Source: JAHFLQ01 sp964432465 (lineage in GTDB: Bacteria; Patescibacteriota; Minisyncoccia; UBA6257; WO2-44-18). Taken from it: a stretch of 30,517 nt of DNA. The notes under the pieces were generated by a model. It searched no databases. It was not told the DNA's origin and saw nothing but the letters and a program-made list of their open reading frames with translations. Both the position numbers and the translations under genes were made by a program. Shown here one piece after another: positions 20,606 through 27,587 of this stretch. Position 1 is the first letter of the stretch, and each line of letters begins with the position of its first letter. The DNA is taken from positions 1-30,517 of the forward strand of contig CAYSNI010000069.1 in assembly GCA_964432465.1 (NCBI GenBank), given 5' to 3'.

Positions 20606-21850
20606 TTAAACCGGGATCAAACCGATCACCTGCCGATAGCGGGTGACCTCGTGGAGGTCGCCCATCGCCTTGGCGGGGTCATCGCTGAGCTTCACCGTGG
20701 AACGTCCGTTGACACGCGACGCTTTCACGACGATCTCCGCGGTGGGAAGTCCGAGATCGTTGGTAAGGTTGGTACCGACACCGAACGTGTGTCCGAGTCT
20801 GCCCTGGAAATGCGCGTGGAGCGCCACCATCCGGGCGGGATCCAGCTTATCGCTGAACACTGTCAGTTTATCTTTCGGATTCTCGTCGTAGCGGCGATAC
20901 CAGTTGATCATCTTCTCGCCATAGCTGAATGGATCCCCGGAATCTTGCCGGGTCCCTTTCCAGAGCTTCGCGACATCCTGATTCGCCGCGCGCAGAAAGA
21001 AGTCGGTGGTAAAGGTATCGGTCAGCGCGATCGAAAGACCACGGCCGTACATACTCCACCAGCCGTTCAGAACTTCGCGCTGAGCCTCAATCAGCACATC
21101 TTCGCTCCGGGTATCGGGATGCGCCTTCGCAAACGCGAGCGCGGCGATGACCATCGGAAGTTCGTGCGCCGACGTACCCATAGGTATGAGATCAACGTCC
21201 TTCGCGAACAGCACATTGGACGTGCCGAGCAGGATACCGGGTAGCTCCTCCCTCATCACCTCAACGACGTACTGCTGCCACGCCCGGCTAAAACGCCGAC
21301 GAGTGCCGAAGTCGCTGAACGTGAGGAAAGGCTGATGCCGGAATACGCAGATCTTCTCAAGGAGATTTTGAACACCCCGCGCGAAGACCGCCTCCTGCTC
21401 GAAGCGGGACTTTTTCCGCAAGAGTGCCCGGGAATAAAGTTCGCAGATGATCGACATTGCCAGCGTTTCCCAATACATGACCTTCGGCCACGGACCGGTA
21501 AACTCCAGACGGTAATCGTCGCCCTCTCTGATCAGTTTGTAGGGAGGAAGTTCGAGATCCCGCAAGAACTGGAGATAATCATCCTGGAACATCTTGTCGC
21601 CGTATTCGTGCGTGCCCCGCAGATAATGATATTCGCTGTTTCTCAGTCTGAGCTTCATCACATGATCAAGCTCGCGTCTCAAATCCTCTTCCGAAAAATA
21701 CTGCGCGAAAGGGATCCGTGCGCGATTGATCAGACTGAAAGTGACTTCCACATCACGATAGCGCCGGAATACCAGCTGGCCCATCGTGAATTTGTAGAAA
21801 TCGGTATCGAGCAAAGAGTTGATGATCGGTTCGTCGGAAAGCAGTTTCAA
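20606..21850 (-). CDS. pncB: Nicotinate phosphoribosyltransferase (PncB)
   Basis: A 414-aa enzyme that makes nicotinate mononucleotide from nicotinate and PRPP, using ATP. It aligns along its whole length with enterobacterial PncB: SLLDTDFYKFTMGQ (12-25), FGTRRRFS (181-188), PMGTSAHE with H229 as the phosphorylated histidine, ALTDTF, RQDSGDP (301-307), VFSDKLD and FGVGTNLTND. The nicotinate rather than nicotinamide form is preferred by this overall similarity. The start is TTG at 21848-21850 with GGAGG 6 nt upstream, overlapping the pncA stop by 3 nt (TTGA). It receives nicotinate from PncA and feeds NadD. Confidence 0.94.
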   Translation of the reverse strand: MKLLSDEPIINSLLDTDFYKFTMGQLVFRRYRDVEVTFSLINRARIPFAQYFSEEDLRRELDHVMKLRLRNSEYHYLRGTHEYGDKMFQDDYLQFLRDLELPPYKLIREGDDYRLEFTGPWPKVMYWETLAMSIICELYSRALLRKKSRFEQEAVFARGVQNLLEKICVFRHQPFLTFSDFGTRRRFSRAWQQYVVEVMREELPGILLGTSNVLFAKDVDLIPMGTSAHELPMVIAALAFAKAHPDTRSEDVLIEAQREVLNGWWSMYGRGLSIALTDTFTTDFFLRAANQDVAKLWKGTRQDSGDPFSYGEKMINWYRRYDENPKDKLTVFSDKLDPARMVALHAHFQGRLGHTFGVGTNLTNDLGLPTAEIVVKASRVNGRSTVKLSDDPAKAMGDLHEVTRYRQVIGLIPV

Positions 21851-22485
21851 GAAACGCCTCCTTCCAAGACTTCATCAGTGCTGGAAATTACCACGCCGGC
21901 GGTCTCCATTTCAACGAGTGCGTCTTCGCCGTCGCTGGGATTGATATTGACCGCGCGGCAGGCGTCTTCGAGTAGGATGGCCTGTTGGCCATACTTCACC
22001 GCGTCGAGCGCCGTCGCCTTCACGCAATGATCTGTCGCAAGGCCGCCGATGTACATCTTCCTCACTTTCAGCTGGACCAGGCGATCGTTGAGCGAGGTGC
22101 CGAAGTGATGACCATCGAAAGCCGAGTAGCCGTCATCTATCGTACCTTCACCCTTAGTGATGATGTACAGCCAGCGATATGCGCTGGCTCCGGGTACCTG
22201 CAGATCCCTATGAAACTCGGCTCCGCGAGTGTACTGCACCGCGTGCTCCGGCCATTTGCCGCCATACAACGCGAAATGCTTCGTCACCGGCGGATGCCAG
22301 TCCCTCGAGATCATGATCGCCCAGTTATTCTGCATGGCATGAAGGATCATGCGATTCAGCGGAGCCATCACCTGGTCGCCTTCCACGACCGCAAGCGAGC
22401 CGCCCGGGCAAAAACAGTTCTGCGGATCCACGATCATCAATGCCGTATCGGACTGAAAGACCAGCGCCGGCCCTGAATTGAACAT
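21847..22485 (-). CDS. pncA: Nicotinamidase (PncA)
   Basis: A 212-aa cysteine hydrolase that deamidates nicotinamide to nicotinate. The catalytic triad is visible: D20 (IVDPQNCFCPGGSL), K111 (ITKGEG) and C154 (GLATDHCVKAT). Metal ligands are D62, H64 and H70 in SRDWHPPVTKH, with H81 nearby. The GG-x-LATDHCV block is diagnostic against other isochorismatase-like hydrolases. Start: AAGGAGG 4 nt before the ATG. It is the middle cistron, 9 nt after the radical SAM gene and overlapping pncB, so the three are co-expressed. Confidence 0.94.
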   Translation of the reverse strand: MFNSGPALVFQSDTALMIVDPQNCFCPGGSLAVVEGDQVMAPLNRMILHAMQNNWAIMISRDWHPPVTKHFALYGGKWPEHAVQYTRGAEFHRDLQVPGASAYRWLYIITKGEGTIDDGYSAFDGHHFGTSLNDRLVQLKVRKMYIGGLATDHCVKATALDAVKYGQQAILLEDACRAVNINPSDGEDALVEMETAGVVISSTDEVLEGGVS

Positions 22486-22494
22486 GCAGCCTCC

Positions 22495-23370
22495 TTAAAG
22501 GATCGTTGCCCCTTCGTACTGCCAATCGAACTTGAGCTTGCCGTCGGGGAAGAAGATAAGATTTCTCATCTCTTCCGCGTTCGGCTGTACCGTCAGGCAT
22601 TCGTTCAGGCAGAGATTCTGCCCAAAGAGGTCAAAGACCTCCGCGCCATGCGCGAGCACCCGAAGACGGCACCCTGAATTAGTGACGAATTCCCGTATCT
22701 CTTTTCTTTGTTCAACTTTGAGATGATGCTCATTCGTCCATTCCCAGGCCTCGCGGTTCGACATCACCACCGGTTTGTTCACCGGGGTAAATGTGAGCTG
22801 GTCCACCTGGTGCGTCTTCGCGAACGCCACAAGATTCTTCAGCTTTTCAGCACTATCCACGAATCCGTTTGCGCCGATGCATGTCAGACGGACTGAAAGC
22901 CCTATTTCGTGAAGTTTCTTGATCAGTTCCGGAAGGTCGATATATTCCTTCTTATAAGGAAGGTAGACTTCGCGATTCTTCTCCGGTTCATAATGCACGA
23001 TAGAAATCGCGATTGTCGTCATACCAAGATTGCACCAGCTCCTCAGATAAGGATCATATTTCTCCGACCGCTCCGCGAATTTGATCCCGTTCGTCTGGAT
23101 CTCAATCAGTGGAAATTCATATCTCCGCATCTCTTCAAGATATCGGGTGATCTGATCCGGAAACAGCGTCGGTTCACCTTTTCCCGTGAACATCGCCGTA
23201 ATCGCGTTCTGAGCCTTCGCCAACCTGCACGCGATATGAAATCGGTGCCAATTGACCGTCGGTTCCTCGAGTAGCACGCCTTGCGGCGGGGTCATCTTGG
23301 ATACACAAAACGGACACCTCGCGTTACACGCCTCGCTGCCCGCCAGAATGCTGAATGTCTCGACTTTCAA
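22495..23370 (-). CDS. Radical SAM protein in NAD-salvage operon, unknown substrate
   Basis: A 291-aa radical SAM enzyme. The cluster motif is CNARCPFC (C15, C19, C22; CX3CX2C) right at the N-terminus, followed by FTGKGEPTLFP (61-71), the SAM-binding GGE-like motif. EIQTNG and the later strands fit the partial TIM barrel. The C-terminus has three more cysteines (GCRLRV, NLCLNECL) that could hold an extra cluster or do chemistry, then FFPDGKLKFDW. It is not a recognisable MoaA, PqqE, QueE or viperin. It opens an operon with pncA and pncB, which suggests work on a pyridine or nucleotide compound; this is inference. Start TTG at 23368-23370 with AGAGGAGG 4 nt upstream. Confidence 0.85.
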   Translation of the reverse strand: MKVETFSILAGSEACNARCPFCVSKMTPPQGVLLEEPTVNWHRFHIACRLAKAQNAITAMFTGKGEPTLFPDQITRYLEEMRRYEFPLIEIQTNGIKFAERSEKYDPYLRSWCNLGMTTIAISIVHYEPEKNREVYLPYKKEYIDLPELIKKLHEIGLSVRLTCIGANGFVDSAEKLKNLVAFAKTHQVDQLTFTPVNKPVVMSNREAWEWTNEHHLKVEQRKEIREFVTNSGCRLRVLAHGAEVFDLFGQNLCLNECLTVQPNAEEMRNLIFFPDGKLKFDWQYEGATIL

Positions 23371-23410
23371 GGCGCCTCCTCTTAATACAATTCAGTTATC
23401 AAAGATCGAC

Positions 23411-23449
23411 CATAGAGTAACACTTTAAAAGAATCTTTTCAACTCTATG
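23411..23449. repeat. Inverted repeat in the nrtR-to-radical SAM junction
   Basis: CATAGAGT (23411-23418) and ACTCTATG (23442-23449) are perfect 8-nt arms; between them AAAAG-AAT-CTTTT forms an inner 5-bp hairpin. The element covers the end of the nrtR-like gene and lies 41 nt before the radical SAM start. No U-tract follows, so an operator or attenuator is more likely than a terminator. Confidence 0.5.
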
Positions 23450-24105
23450 GGCCTCTGCTCAACAAATACATAGAGCTGAGCAGGCCTGTGCTGGGCGCCG
23501 CCGAGCTTTTGACTCGTCGGCTTTATCAGTCCGAGCGCCACAAATTTCTTCCGAAAGTTTCTTTTATCGAGCTTCTTTCCCCAAATCGCTTCATAGGTTG
23601 CCTGGAGCTGACCAAGCGTGAACTTTTTAGGCAGGAGCGAAAAGACGGCGTTGGTATACTCCAACTTAGAACGTAAACGCCGGAGCGCATAGTTGACGAT
23701 CCTCTTGTGATCGAACGCAAGCAGCGGCAGCTTATTCACCGGGAGCAATGTCGGCGCCTGCAGATCCTTGGCGGATTCAAAGACAAGCTTCTCTCTGGGC
23801 ATCAGCGCGAAATAGCTCACCGAGACCGCCGGACCGCGGGGATCCCGTCCGGAGCTGTCGAACGTATACAGCTGCTCGATATACGCGTTCTTCACGCCGG
23901 TTTTGTCGGCAAGCACGCGAAGCGCGCCCTTCTCGGTCGTTTCGTTCTGAAAAAGAAAACCTCCCGGCAATGCCCACACGCCCTCAAACGGCGGGCGGGC
24001 GCGGCGGATCAGGAGCACTTTTAATTCGCCTTGATCGATCGTCAGAATTACGACGTCTACCGTCACGGCCGGAGAGAAGTAAAATTTGTCGGTATGTTTC
24101 TTCAT
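23425..24105 (-). CDS. nrtR: NrtR-like NAD-metabolism regulator (Nudix + winged helix)
   Basis: A 226-aa protein with an N-terminal Nudix-like domain (about 8-140) and a C-terminal winged-helix region (about 150-220, KFTLGQLQATYEAIWGKKLD, NFRKKFVALGLI). The Nudix box is eroded: GFLFQNE is followed by R63-V64 and D67-K68 where REUXEE is expected. That loss of catalytic glutamates plus the wHTH is the signature of NrtR, the repressor of NAD genes that senses ADP-ribose. The context inside an NAD locus agrees. The start at 24105 (MKKHTDKFYF) lies 4 nt after the nadE stop; an in-frame ATG at 24147 would overlap nadE. No SD, so coupled translation with nadE. Confidence 0.88.
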   Translation of the reverse strand: MKKHTDKFYFSPAVTVDVVILTIDQGELKVLLIRRARPPFEGVWALPGGFLFQNETTEKGALRVLADKTGVKNAYIEQLYTFDSSGRDPRGPAVSVSYFALMPREKLVFESAKDLQAPTLLPVNKLPLLAFDHKRIVNYALRRLRSKLEYTNAVFSLLPKKFTLGQLQATYEAIWGKKLDKRNFRKKFVALGLIKPTSQKLGGAQHRPAQLYVFVEQRPIELKRFF

Positions 24106-24109
24106 ATTA

Positions 24110-26056
24110 TTATTCGAGTTCTTTAAGCCAGGCATCCACGGCGACATCCGACGGCATGCGCCAATCGCCCCTCGGTGAAAGCGCTACCGACCCAACTTTT
24201 GGACCGTCCGACATTACCGAGCGCTTCCACTGGTTGCGGAAAAATCGCCCGACAAAAAGCCTCAACCATTTTTTAATTACCGCGCGGGGATATTTCTTTC
24301 CGAACGCCTGCTCCGCGAGAAACAGAATCTTTTTCGGCGCGCTCGCCCATCGCACGAAATGGTAGAGAAAAAAATCATGTAATTCATACGGGCCGATAAT
24401 ATCCTCGGTTTTCTGATCAATATCCTTTTTGCCCGCCCGCACAAGCTCCGGGGAGATCGGCGTCGCAATGATATCGGCAAGCACTTTCTTTGCCTTGCTG
24501 AAATCCTTTTGTGACCGCACCCACTGCACCAGATACTTCACCAGCGTCTTTGGAATGCCCGAATTCACGCAATAGTGCGAAATATGGTCACCGGTAAAGG
24601 TATTCCAGCCGAGTGCTATCTCCGAAAGATCACCCGTGCCTACCACGAGGCCGTTGATCTGGTTCGATTTATTCATAAGTACCAGCGTTCGATAGCGGGC
24701 CTGCACGTTTTCAAAGGTAATATCCTGCGTCTTTCCATTGTGTCCGATGTCTTTGAGATTCTGCGAGGCGCCTTCGGTAATATCAATAGTTTCCAGCGTC
24801 ACGCCCAGCGCTTCCGCAAGTTTGATCGCGTTGGACTTGGTACGCTTCGTAGTCGCAAATCCCGGCATGGTGTAGGCATGAATATTGTTACGAGGCAGAC
24901 CAAGTAATTCACAGGCCCGCACGGCTACCAGGAGCGCGAGCGTTGAATCCAGTCCGCCGGAAAGTCCGATGATCGGTTTTTCTTTATCCGCGTGCTCCAT
25001 GCGCTTCGCAAGTCCCGCCGCCTGAATCGCAAAGATTTCCTGCGCGCGCTTATCACGCTCGGATTCGTTGGAGGGTACAAAAGGATTCTGCGTGAGAGAA
25101 CGTTCCAGCTTCTCCGGGCTCGCGATGTCGGTATCAAATGAAATATTCCTGAACTCTTTCCTGGGCAACTCGTGCACGCCTTCCCCAAAGCTCGTCATAC
25201 GTTCCCGATCGGTCTTTATATGATGAAGGTCGAGATCGGCGTAGATGATCTGGCTTTCTCTGTCGAATCGCTCAGATTCTTTGAGAAGACCCCCGTTTTC
25301 CCCGATCAGGGCGTGACCGCTGAATACCACGTCAGTAGTGGATTCATGTACGCCACAGGACGCGTAGATGTAGCCAGCCACCGTACGGGCTGACTGCTGA
25401 GAAACCAGCTCGCGACGGTAATCCGCCTTCCCGATTAATTCGTTTGAAGCCGAAAGATTCGCGAGCACCGTCGCTCCCGCAACCGCCTTGAATGAACTGG
25501 GCGGCATCGGCATCCAAACGTCCTCGCAAATTTCCACACCAAGCGCGAATGCCGGCAGCTTTTCGGACTGAAAAATAAGATCCGCGCCGATCGGTACTTT
25601 CTTCCCGAGAATAGTTATTTCTTTCGCCAAAAGATCGCGCGAAGACGCGAACCACCGTTCCTCGTAAAATTCCTTGTATCCCGGGATGTAGGTCTTGGGC
25701 ACGAGACCAAGAATCTTCCCACCGGAAATTACCGCCGCCATATTGAATAATTTCCCCTCGCATGCGAGCGGGAGTCCCACTAATACCACCGCTTTTACGG
25801 TTTTGGAGGCATCCACGATCTCCTGTAAACTGATAAGAGATTCCTCCTGGAGCAGTTCCTGATGGAAAAGATCCCCGAGCGTATATCCAGTAATTGAAAG
25901 CTCAGGGAATACGATAAGTCCGGTCTGCTTCGCCGCCGCGACCTTTATCAGCTTAATGATCTCCTTCCCGTTCTCTTCCGGCTTCCCAAGCCAAAGCCTG
26001 GGTACCACCGCCGCTACCCTCATCAATCCAAATCTGGACAATTGGATAGTGTTCAT
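24110..26056 (-). CDS. nadE: Glutamine-dependent NAD synthetase
   Basis: A 648-aa two-domain enzyme, the long actinobacterial-like form, that amidates deamido-NAD to NAD. The N-terminal nitrilase-type glutaminase has its triad E52 (VFPELS), K121 (VPKTYIPGYKEFYE) and C177 (GVEICEDVW). The C-terminal synthetase domain begins near 340 and has the PP-loop GLSGGLDST (364-372). The N-terminus NTIQLSRFGLMRVAAVVPR lines up with the mycobacterial enzyme, so ATG 26056 is well supported. No SD; only 19 nt separate this ATG from that of divergent nadK, and a perfect palindrome covers the nadE start. nrtR follows after 4 nt. Confidence 0.95.
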   Translation of the reverse strand: MNTIQLSRFGLMRVAAVVPRLWLGKPEENGKEIIKLIKVAAAKQTGLIVFPELSITGYTLGDLFHQELLQEESLISLQEIVDASKTVKAVVLVGLPLACEGKLFNMAAVISGGKILGLVPKTYIPGYKEFYEERWFASSRDLLAKEITILGKKVPIGADLIFQSEKLPAFALGVEICEDVWMPMPPSSFKAVAGATVLANLSASNELIGKADYRRELVSQQSARTVAGYIYASCGVHESTTDVVFSGHALIGENGGLLKESERFDRESQIIYADLDLHHIKTDRERMTSFGEGVHELPRKEFRNISFDTDIASPEKLERSLTQNPFVPSNESERDKRAQEIFAIQAAGLAKRMEHADKEKPIIGLSGGLDSTLALLVAVRACELLGLPRNNIHAYTMPGFATTKRTKSNAIKLAEALGVTLETIDITEGASQNLKDIGHNGKTQDITFENVQARYRTLVLMNKSNQINGLVVGTGDLSEIALGWNTFTGDHISHYCVNSGIPKTLVKYLVQWVRSQKDFSKAKKVLADIIATPISPELVRAGKKDIDQKTEDIIGPYELHDFFLYHFVRWASAPKKILFLAEQAFGKKYPRAVIKKWLRLFVGRFFRNQWKRSVMSDGPKVGSVALSPRGDWRMPSDVAVDAWLKELE

Positions 26057-26065
26057 AATACACTA
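26047..26065. promoter_or_regulatory. Candidate NrtR operator over the nadE start and nadK promoter
   Basis: TAGTGT, TCATAAT, ACACTA: perfect 6-nt arms with a 7-nt spacer, 19 bp in all. The spacer contains the nadE ATG (26054-26056, minus) and a CATAAT that can serve as -10 box for nadK, whose ATG is at 26076. A dimeric repressor here would block both genes. Confidence 0.55.
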
Positions 26066-26075
26066 ACAGTAACGT

Positions 26076-26927
26076 ATGATAAAAAAATCGTCAACCCCTT
26101 CCAGCGTCAATATCTTCTACCGTCCGGATAACCCGGCGGCAAAAGCCTGGGCGGAAAAGATCACGCTCTGGCTTCATAAGCACTATCCGAAAGTAACCAC
26201 GACCGAGAAAAGACCAGACGCGGTTATCGTCCTCGGCGGCGACGGTACCATTCTCGAAGCCGCCAGCCGCTATCAGCGTTCAAATCCCGTCATCCTCGGA
26301 CTAAACCTCGGCCATGTTGGATTCTTGGCGTCCGTCCGTGAAGAGGCGAAATTTATTAATGCACTGGCTAAATTTTTCTCCGGTAAATACTGGCTGGTGG
26401 ACAGGATGATGCTGCAGGCCAGCGTGTGGCGAAAAGGAAAGAATATTTTTAAAACAAATTCACTGAATGACGTCGCTATCCAGAATCCGATCGGTATGGT
26501 GGAGCTGGAAGCCAGCATCGAAGACCACCCCCTGCAATATATCCGTGGCACCGGCGTGCTCGTGGCTACCGCCACCGGCTCCACCGCGCATAATCTTTCC
26601 GCCCATGGCCCGATCGTGATGCCCAATATCGAATGCCTGATCCTGACCGAACTTTTTGATCACAGCATTCCCACTCCCAGTCTGATCATCGATAAAGACC
26701 GGATAATTTCAATGAAGATCCTGTTCTTCCGGAAACGCGGCATTCTTTCGGTCAGTAAGACCGGCAAACCGGCTGATCTTCTTCTGATATCGGGAGACAG
26801 CACCGTCTTCCCTCTTGAGATCGGCGATATCGTGAAGATTCGGCGCTCAAAAATGCTCGTCCGGTTCGCGGAATTGGAAAAGCACTATTTCTTTAAGAGC
26901 TTGCAGGAGAAGTTTTCGTTTCGGTAA
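26076..26927 (+). CDS. nadK: NAD kinase
   Basis: A 283-aa ATP-NAD kinase making NADP. Motifs: VIVLGGDGTILEA with the GGDGT box at 54-58, LGLNLGHVGFL, the NE/D box SLNDVAIQ (129-136) where the usual glutamate is aspartate, and GTGVLVATATGSTAHNLSA (158-176) for NAD binding. The N-terminal region is short. No SD lies before the ATG, which is 19 nt from divergent nadE. The last 35 nt overlap the convergent PAP2 gene. Together with nadE and nadD it completes the route from nicotinate mononucleotide to NADP. Confidence 0.94.
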   Translation: MIKKSSTPSSVNIFYRPDNPAAKAWAEKITLWLHKHYPKVTTTEKRPDAVIVLGGDGTILEAASRYQRSNPVILGLNLGHVGFLASVREEAKFINALAKFFSGKYWLVDRMMLQASVWRKGKNIFKTNSLNDVAIQNPIGMVELEASIEDHPLQYIRGTGVLVATATGSTAHNLSAHGPIVMPNIECLILTELFDHSIPTPSLIIDKDRIISMKILFFRKRGILSVSKTGKPADLLLISGDSTVFPLEIGDIVKIRRSKMLVRFAELEKHYFFKSLQEKFSFR

Positions 26928-27537
26928 CTTCAGTACGGTCTGGCCAGTATCGCTTGATGATCCAGGCGGAAAAAATGGCGACCGCGATGGCGACGGCCAC
27001 GTCAACAATATAATGCTGTTTCACAGTGAGCGTGGAAAGACTAATCAGGGCGCCCCAAGAAGCGTAGGCGGTAAAAGCTTTTTTTCTTAAATAAGGATAG
27101 GCCATAATCATTAGCGTCACCGCAGCTACCACGTGACTGCTTGGGAAGGTATTATTCGGTAAATCTGAATTGTAAATCTTCTGCACAAAATACTGCGTCC
27201 AACTCGTATTAACCGCGTCGGCGGATAGAATCGGACGCGGATAAGAAGACGGGATAATAATATGCAACGCGAAGGTGATCACGAACGCGAGCGCTACCGC
27301 GGCAATGATGCGGGCGTACTGCTGCACGTTCACATTTTTAGAAATAATCGGTGGCAGCCAGAAAAAATAGATTGTCACGTAGAAAAAAATTGTCGCCGGA
27401 ATGAACGGTATCCAGCTGTCCAACGGCAACGCGAGCGAGTTGTTCAAACTCCGCGCAAAGGTGCCGATCGCAATTAGGCGATACGCGATAAAAATTATTC
27501 CGATAGTCGCGATAAAAATTAGCCACTTCTTTTTCAT
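26893..27537 (-). CDS. PAP2-family membrane phosphatase
   Basis: A 214-aa integral membrane protein with six or so spans and the phosphatase signature of the PAP2 superfamily in three parts: YPRP (KxxxxxxRP type, lysine not obvious), FPSSHV (PSGH type with S for G) and KQHYIVDV (SRx5HxxxD type, with the usual arginine not seen). The catalytic histidines in PSSH and QHYIVD are kept. Typical substrates are lipid phosphates or undecaprenyl pyrophosphate, relevant to the wall genes MraY and FtsW, but the substrate is not proven. TATAAT (27547-27552, minus) lies 9 nt before the ATG with no SD. Tail overlap with nadK. Confidence 0.85.
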   Translation of the reverse strand: MKKKWLIFIATIGIIFIAYRLIAIGTFARSLNNSLALPLDSWIPFIPATIFFYVTIYFFWLPPIISKNVNVQQYARIIAAVALAFVITFALHIIIPSSYPRPILSADAVNTSWTQYFVQKIYNSDLPNNTFPSSHVVAAVTLMIMAYPYLRKKAFTAYASWGALISLSTLTVKQHYIVDVAVAIAVAIFSAWIIKRYWPDRTEVTETKTSPASS

Positions 27538-27546
27538 ATTATTTAG

Positions 27547-27552
27547 ATTATA
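27547..27552 (-). promoter_or_regulatory. -10 box of the PAP2 gene
   Basis: A perfect TATAAT on the minus strand, 9 nt before the ATG at 27537; near-leaderless message. Confidence 0.5.
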
Positions 27553-27555
27553 GTA

Positions 27556-27587
27556 ACAAAAAATCTTCTACCAAACTAGATTTTTGT
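27556..27587 (-). terminator. Terminator of the vanW gene
   Basis: On the minus strand ACAAAAATCT pairs with AGATTTTTTGT (one extra T) around a 10-12-nt loop, with the T-run in the 3' arm. The VanW stop codon (27576-27578) is in the 5' arm. Confidence 0.6.

Noticed and set aside
20588..22030. Long plus-strand open frames opposite pncB and pncA (218 and 231 codons)
   Set aside because: The minus-strand genes have full catalytic motifs; the plus frames are Arg/His-rich complements without SD or promoter.
18122..24105. Phage NAD-rebuilding anti-defence pathway (NARP1 or NARP2)
   Set aside because: Those pathways use an ADP-ribose pyrophosphate synthetase with a nicotinamide transferase, or a nicotinamide phosphoribosyltransferase with NMN adenylyltransferase. 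Here the enzymes are the bacterial PncA-PncB-NadD-NadE type and no phage genes are near.
23425..24105. The Nudix protein after nadE as an active hydrolase
   Set aside because: The Nudix box has lost its catalytic glutamates (RV and DK in place of RE and EE) and a winged helix follows, so a regulator is the better call.
26047..26065. The nadE-nadK palindrome as a terminator
   Set aside because: It lies between divergent starts, has no T-tract and is AT-rich; an operator fits better.
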